DNA of 64,000 bases from Pseudomonadota bacterium. GTDB lineage: Bacteria > Pseudomonadota > Gammaproteobacteria > Steroidobacterales > Steroidobacteraceae. The notes under the pieces were generated by a model. That model saw only the letters and a list, made by a program, of their open reading frames with translations. It did not search any database and was not told the origin of the DNA. The DNA lies in contig JAFEDT010000006.1 in assembly GCA_018241445.1 (NCBI GenBank), positions 62,001 through 126,000 of the forward strand, read 5' to 3'. Position 1 is the first letter of the stretch; each line of letters opens with the position of its first letter. This document shows positions 39,325 to 48,885 of this stretch, piece by piece. The position numbers and the translations under genes were made by a program.

Positions 39325-40913
39325 ATGCTTTGATCCAACACAGATACGACTCCCGGCGTGCGGCCGCACTGGCTGCCGCTGCGACGATGGCTGCACTGGT
39401 GTTGGCCGGCTTTGCCGGCCGCGCACGGGCCGCAGCGCCTGCGCCCGCCGCAGCGCCTGCGCCCGCCGCAGCACACAGACCGACATCCCGGCGGCGCCCG
39501 GTGACCTCACCCGCACCGCACGCGCTGCGGACGGCCATCGGCGACGGCACCACCACGCACCTGCCCGTCGGCCGGTTTGGCACCGTGAGCGTCTACTTCC
39601 CGGAAGGCGCGGTGCGCAGCGTGGCCATTTTCATCTCCGGCGACGGCGGCTGGCAGCTGGGGGTCCTCCACATGGCGCGCGCGCTGGCCGACGACGGTGC
39701 GGTCGTCATCGGCGTCGACATCCGCCGCTACTTCGACAGCCTGCGCCGCGCTGCCGCGCGCCCCGGCGCGCCGTGCCAGATGATCGCCGCTGACTTCGAG
39801 GCGCTCAGCCACCAGGTGCAGAAGGAAATCGGCATGAGCGCCTACCACGTCCCCGTGCTGGTGGGTTATTCCTCCGGCGCCACGGTGGCGTACGGTACGC
39901 TGGTGCAGTCGCCACCGGGCACGTTCGCCGGTGCGCTCAGCCTGGGCTTCTGCCCGGACCAGGACTTCGCTGGCGCCGCGTTGTGCCCCGGAGCCGGACT
40001 GCATTACTCACAGAACAAGCAGCATGAACTGGTCCTGGCCCCGGCCACGACCCTCAAACAACCGTGGATCGCATTGCAGGGCCAGCAGGACCAGGTCTGC
40101 AATGCGCAGGCCGCCGACGCCTTCGCCGCCCAGGTGGCGGGCGGGGAAGTCGTGCGCCTGCCCAGGGTCGGGCACGGCTTCGGCGTGGAACGCAACTGGA
40201 TGCCGCAGTTCCGCTCCGCCTACGCACGCCTGGTTCCTCGGGCGCAAACCCCCGCGTCAGCGCAGGCGCAGGCGCAGGCGGCCGGAATCGAAGACCTGCC
40301 GCTGCAGGAGGTGCACGCCAGTGGCAATTCGCCGGAGTTTGCACTGCTGCTTACAGGCGACGGCGGCTGGGCGGGCCTGGACCAGGAACTGGCGGCCCGG
40401 CTCGCTGCCGACGGCGTGCCGACGGTCGCCCTGAACTCCCTCAAGTATTTCTGGAACGAGCGCAAGCCCGAGGAAGTCACGGCGGCGATTGCGCGGGTCC
40501 TGCGGCACTACCTCAGCGCCTGGAACAAGCAGCGTGTGCTGCTGATCGGCTACTCCTTCGGCGCCGACGTACTGCCCTTCGTCATCAACCGGCTGCCGCC
40601 GGACCTGCGCGGGCGCATCGTCAGCGCCAGTGTGCTCGGCATCGACGGCGAGGCCTCCTTCGAGATCAGCATCAGCGACTGGGTGGGCAGCGGCACCGGC
40701 TCCCCGACGCGGCCGGAGGTGGCGGCGCTGGCGCCGTTGCCGGTGCTATGCATCTACGGCCAGGGTGAGAGCGACTCGATCTGCCCGGACCTCGCCGGCA
40801 GCCACGTCAGCCGCCTGCAGGTTGGCAAGGGTCATCATTTCAGCGGCGAATATGCCACCCTGGCGGAGCAGATCCTGAAATTCGCGCATTCCGCCGCCCG
40901 GCCTGTTACATAA
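39321..40913 (+). CDS. acvB: AcvB/VirJ-family periplasmic protein (probable lysyl-PG hydrolase)
   Basis: 530 residues. A signal segment (about 13-37) is followed by an Ala/Pro repeat (APAAAPAPAAA) and two alpha/beta-hydrolase-like VirJ units. The first has FISGDGGWQ and nucleophile elbow GYSSGAT. The second has LLTGDGGWAGLDQEL and GYSFGADVLPF, with the C-terminal catalytic His probably in GKGHHFSGEY. AcvB/AtvA of Agrobacterium and Rhizobium pairs with an MprF homologue (LpiA) and hydrolyses lysyl-phosphatidylglycerol. The same gene pair is translationally coupled here. Start ATG overlaps mprF. Confidence 0.88.
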   Translation: MNALIQHRYDSRRAAALAAAATMAALVLAGFAGRARAAAPAPAAAPAPAAAHRPTSRRRPVTSPAPHALRTAIGDGTTTHLPVGRFGTVSVYFPEGAVRSVAIFISGDGGWQLGVLHMARALADDGAVVIGVDIRRYFDSLRRAAARPGAPCQMIAADFEALSHQVQKEIGMSAYHVPVLVGYSSGATVAYGTLVQSPPGTFAGALSLGFCPDQDFAGAALCPGAGLHYSQNKQHELVLAPATTLKQPWIALQGQQDQVCNAQAADAFAAQVAGGEVVRLPRVGHGFGVERNWMPQFRSAYARLVPRAQTPASAQAQAQAAGIEDLPLQEVHASGNSPEFALLLTGDGGWAGLDQELAARLAADGVPTVALNSLKYFWNERKPEEVTAAIARVLRHYLSAWNKQRVLLIGYSFGADVLPFVINRLPPDLRGRIVSASVLGIDGEASFEISISDWVGSGTGSPTRPEVAALAPLPVLCIYGQGESDSICPDLAGSHVSRLQVGKGHHFSGEYATLAEQILKFAHSAARPVT

Positions 40914-41024
40914 CGCGGTAGCGGAGCAAAATGGCCGCACAGGGCCCGCCGCGCGCGGGCGGCGGGGTGGATTGCGTGTACCATCGGGACAGGGCGCCAC
41001 TATAAAACCTCAGCGCCAACGGCC

Positions 41025-41726
41025 ATGGCCCTGTACATCGACTCCGCAAGCCGCCTGCATCACGACCAGGAACAGAACCTGGTCATCACCTGTCCGCATT
41101 GCCAGGCGGTCGCGCATCTGACGCCCAGCGCCGTGCCGCGCTTTGACGACCTGCAACTCTACCGCCCCAAGCAGATCGGCATCGTGTACCTGTGCGACGC
41201 CTGCCACGCGCCGGTGTTCCTGCGCTTCACGGTGCGCATCTTCGGCAACACCCGCGTGGAGCTGGCGCCGCAGTTCACCGAGGTGGAGCGGGCGCGCGAG
41301 AAATTCAGCTTCACCTACATCCCTGAGGATGTCGAGACGCTGTTCCGCGAGGCACTGGGCTGCTTCTCCCACGGGTCATTCAACGCCTTCGCCTCCATGT
41401 GCCGCCGCACGGCGCACAGCATGTTCGCCGACCTGGGAGAGAACGGGCGGCTGCGGCTTTTCGACGAGCTGAACGCGGTGCGCGAACTGGCGAGCCTGGC
41501 GCCGGGCGTATTCGGCAAGCTCAAGACACTGTTGTTCAGCACCGAGCCGGAGTCGCGCACCCCGCTGCCGCTGCTGGACAGCTACGAGGCTGGCATCGTG
41601 CTCGAGGTCATGAAGGACCTGCTGTACGAGGCCTATGTGCGCAAGGGCAAGCTGCAGCAGGCCATCATGATGCGGCGCTTCTTCCTGGAGGAGACCGGAC
41701 CACACCAGGCCCTGACGTCAAGCTGA
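41025..41726 (+). CDS. Zinc-ribbon protein of unknown function (DUF4145-like)
   Basis: 233 residues, soluble. An N-terminal four-Cys zinc ribbon, CPHCQA (about residue 24) and CDACHAP (about residue 57), is followed by a helical domain containing FREALGCFSHGSFNAFASMCRRTAH, best split as a helix pair. That pattern is seen in DUF4145 proteins. The second half (LFDELNAVREL, DSYEAGIVLEVMKDLLYEAYV) is helical. The function is unknown. It is a single-gene unit 111 bp after acvB and converges on purL, with a double hairpin between. Confidence 0.6.
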   Translation: MALYIDSASRLHHDQEQNLVITCPHCQAVAHLTPSAVPRFDDLQLYRPKQIGIVYLCDACHAPVFLRFTVRIFGNTRVELAPQFTEVERAREKFSFTYIPEDVETLFREALGCFSHGSFNAFASMCRRTAHSMFADLGENGRLRLFDELNAVRELASLAPGVFGKLKTLLFSTEPESRTPLPLLDSYEAGIVLEVMKDLLYEAYVRKGKLQQAIMMRRFFLEETGPHQALTSS

Positions 41727-41730
41727 CGCA

Positions 41731-41805
41731 GCCGGCCAAAGTCGCGCCTTTGGCCGGCGGAAGCGAAGCTGATGTCCGCCGAAAGCGCCGCAGGCGACTT
41801 TCGGC
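41731..41805. repeat. Double-hairpin (REP/BIME-like) repeat, copy A
   Basis: Hairpin 1 is GCCGGCCAAAG-tcgcgc-CTTTGGCCGGC (41731-41758). Hairpin 2 is GCCGAAAG-CGCC-gca-GGCG-a-CTTTCGGC (41778-41805). A related pair is at 46226-46297 with the same order, loop sequences and connecting bases. Copy A lies between the convergent zinc-ribbon gene and purL, so it could stop transcription from both sides, but there is no T-run. Confidence 0.75.
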
Positions 41806-41816
41806 CAATGAACCAG

Positions 41817-44800
41817 CTAGCCGACGAAGCGGCGCGCGTTGCGGAACAGGCGCATCCAGCCGCTGTATTCGCCGGCGCCGCGCGGCCGCCAGGAATTCTG
41901 CAGGTAGCGGACCGAGCGCTCCGGGTGCGGCATGGTGACGGTGACGCGGCCGTCGCTGTTGCACAGTGCCGCCAGCCCCCCGGGCGTGCCGTTCGGGTTG
42001 GCGGGGTAAAGCCGCGCCGGGCTGCGGTCGGCATTGATATAGCGCACCCCGACCAGCCCGCTGTCGATGCACCGCTGCGCGGACGCGTCGCTGCCAAACT
42101 CCGCGCGCCCCTCGCCGTGTGCGACGGCGATCGGCAGCACCGCGCCGGCCATGTCGGCCAGCAGCACCGAGGGTGAGGGCAGGATCTCGACCAGCGAGAA
42201 GCGCGCCTCGTACTGTTCGCTGCGGTTCTGCACGAAGCGCGGCCACAGCTGTGTGCCGGGGATGATCTCCTTCAGCGCCGCAAACATCTGGCAGCCGTTG
42301 CAGATGCCCAGCGCAAAGGTCTCGCGACGCTCGAAGAAGCGCTGGAACTCCTCGCGCACCTTTTCGTGGAACAGGATCGATTTGGCCCAGCCCTCGCCAG
42401 CGCCCAGCACGTCGCCGTAGGAAAAGCCGCCACAGGCCACGAGGCCCGCGAACTCGCGCAGCGAGCGCCGCCCGGCGATCAGATCGGTCATGTGCACGTC
42501 GTGGGTAGCGAAGCCGGCACGATCGAAGGCGGCGGCGGTTTCCACCTGGCTGTTGACGCCCTGCTCGCGCAGCACCGCGAGCGCCGGCCGCACGCCACGC
42601 GCTATGTAGGGCGCCGCGATGTCCTGCTGCGGATCGAACGGCAGATCGACCGAAAGACCGGCATCGTTGGGATTGCTGCCGGCCGCGAACTCCTCGTCTG
42701 CGCACTGTGGGTCATCGCGCAGGCGCCGCATCTGCCAGGAGGTCTCCGACCAGGCGCGCTTGAGCGCCGTCCAGGGTTCGCTCAACAATTCCCCGCCGAC
42801 GCGGATCTGCACGTTCGGATCGCTGACCGGCGCGCCCAGGTACAAGGAAGCGGCCGCCAGCCCGTGACGTTCCAGGATGCGCAGGAACAGCGGTTCGTCA
42901 CCGGCGCGTATCTGCACCACCACGCCCGGCTCCTCCGCGAACAGCTGCGCCAGGGCCGTACCGCGCGCCACCGGCAGCGCGATGTCCAGGCCGCAATGGC
43001 CGGCGAAGGCCATCTCCGCCAGTGTCACGAACAGGCCGCCGTCAGAGCGGTCGTGGTACGCGAGCAGCAGGCCCGCGGCGCGCAGCTCCGACAGCGCCGC
43101 CGTCAGTTGCAACAGCCGCCGCGGCTCGTCCAGGTCGGCGGGCTCGTCACCGAGCGCCCCAAAGACCTGCGCCAGCGCCGAGCCGCCCAGGCGGTGCCGT
43201 CCGTCGGCCAGGTCGATCAGCCACAGCGAAGTGGGACGCTCGTCCAGTTGCAGCGCCGGTGTCAGCGTAGCGCGCGCATCGCTCACCGGTGCGAACGCGG
43301 ATACGATCAGTGACACCGGCGCGATCACGCTGTGTTCCACCCCGCCCTCGCTCCAGCGGGTCTTCATCGACAGCGAGTCCTTGCCCACCGGAATGGCGAT
43401 ACCCAGCGCCGGGCACAGCTGCTCGCCGATCGCCCGCACTGTCGCATATAGCGCGGCGTCCTCGCCGGGCTCGCCGCTGGCGGCCATCCAGTTCGCGGAC
43501 AGCTTCACCAGCGACAGCGAGGGAATGTCCGCCGCCAGGATGTTGGTAATGGCTTCCGCCACCGCCAGGCGCCCGGAGGCCGGCGCGTCCAGCACCGCCA
43601 CCGGCGTGCGCTCGCCCATGGCCATGGCCTCGCCCGCCACACCGTGGTAGTCCGCGAGCGTGACGGCAACGTCGCTCACCGGCACCTGCCAGGGGCCGGC
43701 CATCTGGTCGCGGCTGATCATCCCGCCGACGCTGCGGTCGCCGATGGTGATCAGGAAGGTCTTGTCGGCCACCGCCGGCAGGCGCAGCACGCGCGCGGCG
43801 GCCTCGGCGAGGGTGATCTGCGACAGGTCCAGCGGCGTGCGCGCACCCTGCGCGCTGCGCACATCACGGGTCAGGCGCGGCACCTTGCCCAGCAGCACCG
43901 TGAGCGGCATGTCCACCGGATCGTTGCCAAAGAGCGCATCGCGCACCACCAGCTCGCCAGTGGCGTCGATCTCCCCGATCACCGCGAACGGGCAGCGCTC
44001 GCGCGCGGCCACTTCCGTGAAGCGCGTTAGCGCGGCGCGCTCGATGATCAGGACATAGCGCTCCTGTGCCTCGTTGCACCACAACTCCAGCGGTGACATG
44101 CCCGCCTCACTTGCCGGCACGGCGCGCAGGTCCACGCGCGCGCCGCGCGCGCTGTGCGCCACGGCCTCCGGCACAGCGTTGGACAGTCCGCCCGCGCCGA
44201 CGTCGTGGATGAGGACAATGGGATTGCGCTCGCCCATTGCCCAGCATCGGTCGATGACTTCCTGCGCGCGACGCTGCATCTCCGGGTTACCGCGTTGCAC
44301 CGAGGCAAAGTCCAGCTCGGCGCTGGAGCTGCCGCTGCCGACCGACGAGGCCGCACCGCCGCCCAGGCCGATCAGCATGGCCGGCCCACCGAGCACGATC
44401 ACGACCGATCCTGGCGTGACGGTGCCTTTCTCCACGTGCGCGCGCCGCACGTTACCCATCCCGCCGGCGATCATGATCGGCTTGTGATAGCCGCGCCGCC
44501 GCTGCACGGGGTCACCCGGCACGCGCTGCTCGAAGCTGCGGAAGTAGCCGCCGATCGCCGGCCGGCCGAATTCATTGTTGAAGGCGGCGGCACCGATGGG
44601 CCCGTCGAGCATGATCTGCAGCGGCGAGGCAATGCGCTGCGGCGCCGCGGCGGCCCCTTCCCACGGGCGCTCGAAGCCGGGAATGCGCAGGTTGGAGACC
44701 GAGAATCCGGTCAGGCCCGCCTTGGGTTTGGCGCCGCGGCCGGTGGCCCCCTCGTCGCGGATCTCCCCGCCTGAGCCGGTCGCGGCCCCGGGAAATGGCG

Positions 44801-45713
44801 ACACCGCGGTCGGGTGATTGTGGGTCTCCACCTTCATCAGGATGTCGATGGGCTCGGCGTGCGCGCGATAGATGCCGGTGTCCGGATCGGCAAAGAAACG
44901 CGTGCCCACCCCGCCTTCGATGACGGCGGCGTTATCGCGGTAGGCGGACAACACGCCGGCGGGAGCCACCGCGTGGGTGTTGCGGATCATGTCGAACAGC
45001 GTGGCGCGGCGCGGCGCGCCGTCGATCACCCAGCTGGCATTGAAGATCTTGTGGCGGCAGTGTTCGGAGTTGGCCTGGGCGAACATCATCAGTTCCACGT
45101 CGCTCGGGTCGCGCCCGAGGCGCCGGAAGCTCTCCAGCAGGTAGTCCATCTCGTCGGCCGACAGCGCCAGGCCCAGCCGCGCATCCGCGGCCGCCAGCGC
45201 CTCGCGCCCGCCAGAGAGCGCCACGCGCTCGAACGAGCGTGGCCGGGTATGTTCGAACAGTTGCTGCACGGCCGACTCATCGGCGAGCGCCATCTCCGTC
45301 ATGCGATCGAACAGTGCGGCGGCCAGGGACTCGTAGCTGGCCGCGGCCAGCGGCTGCTGCGACAGCAGGCGATACTCGATCCCGCGCTCCAGGCGTCGCA
45401 CCGCGGTGAGGCCGCACACCTGCGCGATGTCCGTGGCCTTGCTGGACCACGGCGATATTGTGCCGGCACGCGGTACGACCAGCACCGGCACCGACGCCAC
45501 GGAAGCGTCACCGTCAGGCGCATGGCGCGGCCCGTAGGTGAGCAGCCGCTCGAGCGTGGCGCGCTCGGTGGGCTGCAGCGGCCGCTGCAGGTCGGCAAAG
45601 TGCACGAAGCGCGCTTGCACCGTGCGCAGGGCCGGTTCGATGGCGCGCAGCCGTGCGGTGAGTTTGGCGATGCGGAAAGCCGACAGCGCCGGGGCGCCCG
45701 GGATCGACAACAT
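41817..45713 (-). CDS. purL: Phosphoribosylformylglycinamidine synthase, single-chain form
   Basis: 1298 residues (E. coli 1295). N-terminal domain, duplicated AIR-synthase-like domains ([39 protein letters not shown]), and a C-terminal glutamine amidotransferase with nucleophile Cys in [10 protein letters not shown] and [11 protein letters not shown]. It catalyses the fourth step of purine synthesis. Only 18 bp separate it from the upstream DUF1820 gene. In E. coli and many relatives mltF and tadA are immediate neighbours of purL; here they are 5.8 kb away. No purine riboswitch is seen. Confidence 0.98.
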   Translation of the reverse strand: MLSIPGAPALSAFRIAKLTARLRAIEPALRTVQARFVHFADLQRPLQPTERATLERLLTYGPRHAPDGDASVASVPVLVVPRAGTISPWSSKATDIAQVCGLTAVRRLERGIEYRLLSQQPLAAASYESLAAALFDRMTEMALADESAVQQLFEHTRPRSFERVALSGGREALAAADARLGLALSADEMDYLLESFRRLGRDPSDVELMMFAQANSEHCRHKIFNASWVIDGAPRRATLFDMIRNTHAVAPAGVLSAYRDNAAVIEGGVGTRFFADPDTGIYRAHAEPIDILMKVETHNHPTAVSPFPGAATGSGGEIRDEGATGRGAKPKAGLTGFSVSNLRIPGFERPWEGAAAAPQRIASPLQIMLDGPIGAAAFNNEFGRPAIGGYFRSFEQRVPGDPVQRRRGYHKPIMIAGGMGNVRRAHVEKGTVTPGSVVIVLGGPAMLIGLGGGAASSVGSGSSSAELDFASVQRGNPEMQRRAQEVIDRCWAMGERNPIVLIHDVGAGGLSNAVPEAVAHSARGARVDLRAVPASEAGMSPLELWCNEAQERYVLIIERAALTRFTEVAARERCPFAVIGEIDATGELVVRDALFGNDPVDMPLTVLLGKVPRLTRDVRSAQGARTPLDLSQITLAEAAARVLRLPAVADKTFLITIGDRSVGGMISRDQMAGPWQVPVSDVAVTLADYHGVAGEAMAMGERTPVAVLDAPASGRLAVAEAITNILAADIPSLSLVKLSANWMAASGEPGEDAALYATVRAIGEQLCPALGIAIPVGKDSLSMKTRWSEGGVEHSVIAPVSLIVSAFAPVSDARATLTPALQLDERPTSLWLIDLADGRHRLGGSALAQVFGALGDEPADLDEPRRLLQLTAALSELRAAGLLLAYHDRSDGGLFVTLAEMAFAGHCGLDIALPVARGTALAQLFAEEPGVVVQIRAGDEPLFLRILERHGLAAASLYLGAPVSDPNVQIRVGGELLSEPWTALKRAWSETSWQMRRLRDDPQCADEEFAAGSNPNDAGLSVDLPFDPQQDIAAPYIARGVRPALAVLREQGVNSQVETAAAFDRAGFATHDVHMTDLIAGRRSLREFAGLVACGGFSYGDVLGAGEGWAKSILFHEKVREEFQRFFERRETFALGICNGCQMFAALKEIIPGTQLWPRFVQNRSEQYEARFSLVEILPSPSVLLADMAGAVLPIAVAHGEGRAEFGSDASAQRCIDSGLVGVRYINADRSPARLYPANPNGTPGGLAALCNSDGRVTVTMPHPERSVRYLQNSWRPRGAGEYSGWMRLFRNARRFVG

Positions 45714-45731
45714 GTGCCTGCGTGCGCCCCG

Positions 45732-46070
45732 TTACTTCCTGTCACCCGGCGGGTTCGAATACATCGGCATGGGGAACTGCGCCACGTTGGCGCCTCCTTC
45801 AAGCGCGGTGATCTTGCTGACACCCTGCTTCTTGACCTCGTCGATGCGCAGCACCGAGTGCATGGGCAGGAAGGTGCGCTTCACGCCGCTGAACTCGCCC
45901 TTGATGCGCTCCTCGGAAGGGTCCAGGACCACGGAGGATCGCTCGCCGAAAACCAGCTCTTCCACCTCGATGAATCCGAACAGGTCGCCGTGGCCGACAC
46001 GGCGGGCGTATACCTCGTAAACCTTGCCCTGATTCACGAACATAATGCGGAAAATGTGACTGGTTGCCAT
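45732..46070 (-). CDS. DUF1820 family protein
   Basis: 112 residues from MATSHIFRIMFVNQGKVYEVYAR, with GDLFGFIEVEELVFGE and ERIKGEFSGVKRTFLPMHSVLRID split by turns. I recognise it as DUF1820, a small conserved gammaproteobacterial family without known function. Its compact beta-rich sequence with RIDEV looks like a small binding domain. It lies just upstream of purL on the same strand and may be cotranscribed. Longer in-frame upstream codons run through a repeat element and are ignored. Confidence 0.85.
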   Translation of the reverse strand: MATSHIFRIMFVNQGKVYEVYARRVGHGDLFGFIEVEELVFGERSSVVLDPSEERIKGEFSGVKRTFLPMHSVLRIDEVKKQGVSKITALEGGANVAQFPMPMYSNPPGDRK

Positions 46071-46225
46071 GGCCTGCCGGGCGCGCGCTGCTAGCGTTGA
46101 GGCCGGCATTATATGTCCGGTCGCGGGGAGGATTGCGGCCGAATGGATTTTGGGACCTAAGCAGCTCTTGAACAGCCTTAGGAGCCTGTCGGACTTGCGC
46201 TGCAAGGGAATTGTCGCAGAGTGCA

Positions 46226-46297
46226 GCCGGCGAAAGTCGCGTCTTTCGCCGGCGGTAACGGAGCCACCGTCCGAAAAACGGCCGCAGGCCGTTTTTC
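46226..46297. repeat. Double-hairpin (REP/BIME-like) repeat, copy B
   Basis: Hairpin 1 is GCCGGCGAAAG-tcgcgt-CTTTCGCCGGC (46226-46253). Hairpin 2 is GAAAAACGGCC-gca-GGCCGTTTTTC (46273-46297). Compared with copy A (41731-41805), one stem pair has switched from C-G to G-C with pairing kept. 13 of 20 bases after the first hairpin agree. It sits between the divergent DUF1820 and TagH-like genes. The rest of that 264-bp gap shows nothing else certain. Confidence 0.75.
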
Positions 46298-46334
46298 CAT
46301 TGGACGAGGGGACTGCATTTTGAGTCGGGGAACC

Positions 46335-47660
46335 ATGCTCAGGCTGCGTATCGTCAGTGACCAGCGTCGCTCGCTTGCCGAGCGCGTGAGCACGGCCTTT
46401 TCCGTGGAAGGCGGCACCATCGGCCGTTCGGCCGACAACGACTGGGTGCTGCCCGATCCGCAGCGCTACATCTCCGCCCACCACGCCCGGGTCCAGTTCC
46501 GCGAGGGCCACTTCTATCTGCAGGACGTCAGCACCAACGGTGTCTACGTCAACGACGAGGCGGAACCGCTGGCGAAGCGTGGCTCGGCTGGTCACCGCCT
46601 GGCCAATGGCGACGTCATCCGCATGGGTGAGTATCACATCCTGGCCTCGCTGGAAGAGGCGCGCAACGCAGATGCCGTCGATCCCGCAGTTCCAACGTCC
46701 ATCCATTCGCTGCGCTTTGTCGGACCGGCGCGGGATGCGGACATCGGATCGCAACTGAATCTCGAGGACCTGCTGGTACCTGCCGGCTCGACCGGATCGA
46801 CCGGATCGGCGGTACTGGCCGTCGATGCCTACGGCCAGGCCGTTAATACCTACGGCCAGACCATCGATCCTGAGCAGGCACCCATCCAGGCGCCCGTACA
46901 GGAGCCCGTCCAGGCGCTAGTCCACGCGCCTGCCGCGGCGCCGACTCCACGCGCTGCGGGTGCCCCGGCGCGCCTCGAGAGCACCGGATCATTGTCGATC
47001 GGCGAGCGCATGGCACGTCTGGCCGAAGCGGTCGCCCGCGAACCGCGCGCCACCGTAACAGCTGCCGCCGGCGATGACGTGCAAGGTGGGCTGGCAGCCT
47101 TCTGTCGCGGCGCCGGCATCGCGCCGGAACAACTGCCCGCGGAGGCTGCCGGCAGACTGTTGCACCTGGCAGGCCGCCTGTTCCGCGAGGCGCTGGTGGG
47201 TCTGAAGGACATGGATCGCAGCCGCGCGGACACCCGCAACCGCTACCGCGTAGAACTGCCGCCGCCCGACGCCGACGATCCGCGGCCGGTGCTCTCGCGC
47301 ACCATGGTCGAGGAGCTGATGGTCGCGCTGTTCCTGCACCACGAGGGGCGCCGGCTGGATTCGGTGCAGTGGCTGCGCGAAACCGTGTCGGAAGCCAAGA
47401 TTCATGAGGGCGCCGTAGCACAGGCGACCCGCGCAGCCTTTGTGGAATTTCTCGACCGGCTCGATCCGGCTGAACTGGAGGCGCGCTTCGAGCGCGCCGC
47501 GCGCCGCGGCAAGGCGCGGGCGGCGGACAAGGCCCAGTACTGGGACCTGTTCATCAACTTCTACCGCAACCTGATCGAGATGCCGGCCGATCACCTGCCG
47601 CACACCTTTGTCGAGGCGTTCGCCTCGGCCTACCGCGAAGCGCTGAAGAAGCCGGCCTGA
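46335..47660 (+). CDS. FHA-domain protein resembling T6SS-associated TagH
   Basis: 441 residues. The N-terminal FHA domain (about 20-100) keeps phosphothreonine-binding residues: GRSADNDW, the RYISAHHARV strand, and DVSTNGVYVN. A variable Pro/Ala/Gln linker follows (about 160-235). The C-terminal domain (about 255-440) reads GGLAAFCRGAGIAPEQLP, LHLAGRLFREALVGLKDM and FVEFLDRLDPAELEARFER, the pattern of TagH/Fha C-terminal regions in type VI secretion. No other T6SS gene is present. It may be an orphan adaptor or a remnant. The start ATG is chosen because upstream codons lie in repeat B. Confidence 0.78.
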   Translation: MLRLRIVSDQRRSLAERVSTAFSVEGGTIGRSADNDWVLPDPQRYISAHHARVQFREGHFYLQDVSTNGVYVNDEAEPLAKRGSAGHRLANGDVIRMGEYHILASLEEARNADAVDPAVPTSIHSLRFVGPARDADIGSQLNLEDLLVPAGSTGSTGSAVLAVDAYGQAVNTYGQTIDPEQAPIQAPVQEPVQALVHAPAAAPTPRAAGAPARLESTGSLSIGERMARLAEAVAREPRATVTAAAGDDVQGGLAAFCRGAGIAPEQLPAEAAGRLLHLAGRLFREALVGLKDMDRSRADTRNRYRVELPPPDADDPRPVLSRTMVEELMVALFLHHEGRRLDSVQWLRETVSEAKIHEGAVAQATRAAFVEFLDRLDPAELEARFERAARRGKARAADKAQYWDLFINFYRNLIEMPADHLPHTFVEAFASAYREALKKPA

Positions 47661-47664
47661 AGGC

Positions 47665-48882
47665 TCAAGCAGCCGCCGCGTGTGCCTGCGACCCCTGCGG
47701 CCCGGGAAACGGCCGGAAGGTCGTCAGGACCAGCATCGCCGCCAGCCCAACTCCCCAGGAGAATACGTACATCAGCGTGTAGCCGTTGAAATGATCGTAG
47801 ATCAGTCCGCCCACCAGCGGCCCGGTCGACATGCCGAGGCTGCCGGCGGTGGCCACGCCGCCGATGATGGTGCCCATCATCCGCAGCGGGAAATTCTCGC
47901 GCACAATCACCGCGTACAGCGGCATCGAACCCGCATAGATGAATCCCACCACGGCCGCCACCGCGTAGAAGGGTCCGAGGGTCGAAACAAACACGTAGGC
48001 GAGCACGCCGAAGGCCTGCCCCAGCAAGCCCAGCACCAGCACGCGCTGCGCACCGAATCGGTCGCCCAGAAGGCCGAAGGCGATGCGACCTCCCAGGCCA
48101 GCCAGCCCCTCCACACTGTAGATCGACACCGCCGCCAGCATGGGGATGCCGCAGGTGACCGCGTAGCTGACGGTGTGAAAGATAGGACCCGAATGCGTGG
48201 CGCAACAGAAGAAGTTCGCCAGCATCAGGGTGATGAACTGCGGTGAACGCACGGCCTGTCTCACGGTCATGCCGGAGCGCGATTCCTGCACAGCGCCCCC
48301 GGCCGCTGCCGCCGCCAGCGCAGGGGGCCGGCGCACCAGCAGTGCCGTGGGAATCATCAGCAGCGCGGCGACGGCGGCAATGACCAGCATCGCGGTGCGC
48401 CAGTCATGGTGAGTCACCAGCCAGGCCGCGAGCGGGGACATGGTCATCGGGGCCATCCCCATGCCGGCGGACACCAGCGAGACCGCAAGACCGCGCTGGG
48501 TGTCGAACCAGCCGGTCACGCAAGCCATCATCGGCGCGAAGATGGCCGCCGCGGCCGCACCCACCGGAATTCCGAACAGGAACTGGAAGGCGGGCAGCGA
48601 TCCGGCCCGGCTGGCGAGCGCCAGGCTCGCCGCCAGCACCACCGATCCTGTCAGCACCACCGGGCGCGGACCGAAGCGATCGGAGAGGCCGCCCCACGCC
48701 ATGCTGGCGCACGCCATCGCCAGGAAGCCGATGGTCATGGCCAACGAAATGCCGGTAACGGACCAGCCGGTGTCCTGCGACATCGGCCGCAGGAACACCG
48801 GCAGGGAAAACATGGCGCCGATCGCCACGCAGCCCAGCAGGCCGCCGGCCGCGACGATCACCCAGCGGTACGAATGGCTCAA
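47665..48882 (-). CDS. Major facilitator superfamily transporter (OFA-like)
   Basis: 405 residues with about 12 membrane helices. The loop-2 motif GGLSDRFGPRPVVLTGS is typical of MFS, and the second half has GRIAFGLLGDRFGAQRVL. The helix-1 start YRWVIVAAGGLLGC resembles oxalate/formate-antiporter-like carriers of carboxylates. The start codon is apparently TTG, 3 bp after the VOC gene stop. The next in-frame Met would remove the first helix. Substrate unknown. Probably cotranscribed with the VOC gene. Confidence 0.85.
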   Translation of the reverse strand: MSHSYRWVIVAAGGLLGCVAIGAMFSLPVFLRPMSQDTGWSVTGISLAMTIGFLAMACASMAWGGLSDRFGPRPVVLTGSVVLAASLALASRAGSLPAFQFLFGIPVGAAAAAIFAPMMACVTGWFDTQRGLAVSLVSAGMGMAPMTMSPLAAWLVTHHDWRTAMLVIAAVAALLMIPTALLVRRPPALAAAAAGGAVQESRSGMTVRQAVRSPQFITLMLANFFCCATHSGPIFHTVSYAVTCGIPMLAAVSIYSVEGLAGLGGRIAFGLLGDRFGAQRVLVLGLLGQAFGVLAYVFVSTLGPFYAVAAVVGFIYAGSMPLYAVIVRENFPLRMMGTIIGGVATAGSLGMSTGPLVGGLIYDHFNGYTLMYVFSWGVGLAAMLVLTTFRPFPGPQGSQAHAAAA

Positions 48883-48885
48883 GGA

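Noticed and set aside
39430..39475. Repeat of gcgcctgcgcccgccgca in acvB
   Set aside because: It encodes an Ala/Pro linker after the signal peptide; ordinary low-complexity coding sequence.
41401..42705. Long open frames antisense to or out of frame with purL and the zinc-ribbon gene
   Set aside because: Arg/Gly/Ala-rich shadow translations with no motif; purL covers the region in one complete frame.
46074..46334. Upstream extension of the TagH-like frame to 46221
   Set aside because: The added codons pass through double-hairpin copy B and carry no conserved residues; the FHA domain begins normally from the ATG at 46335.
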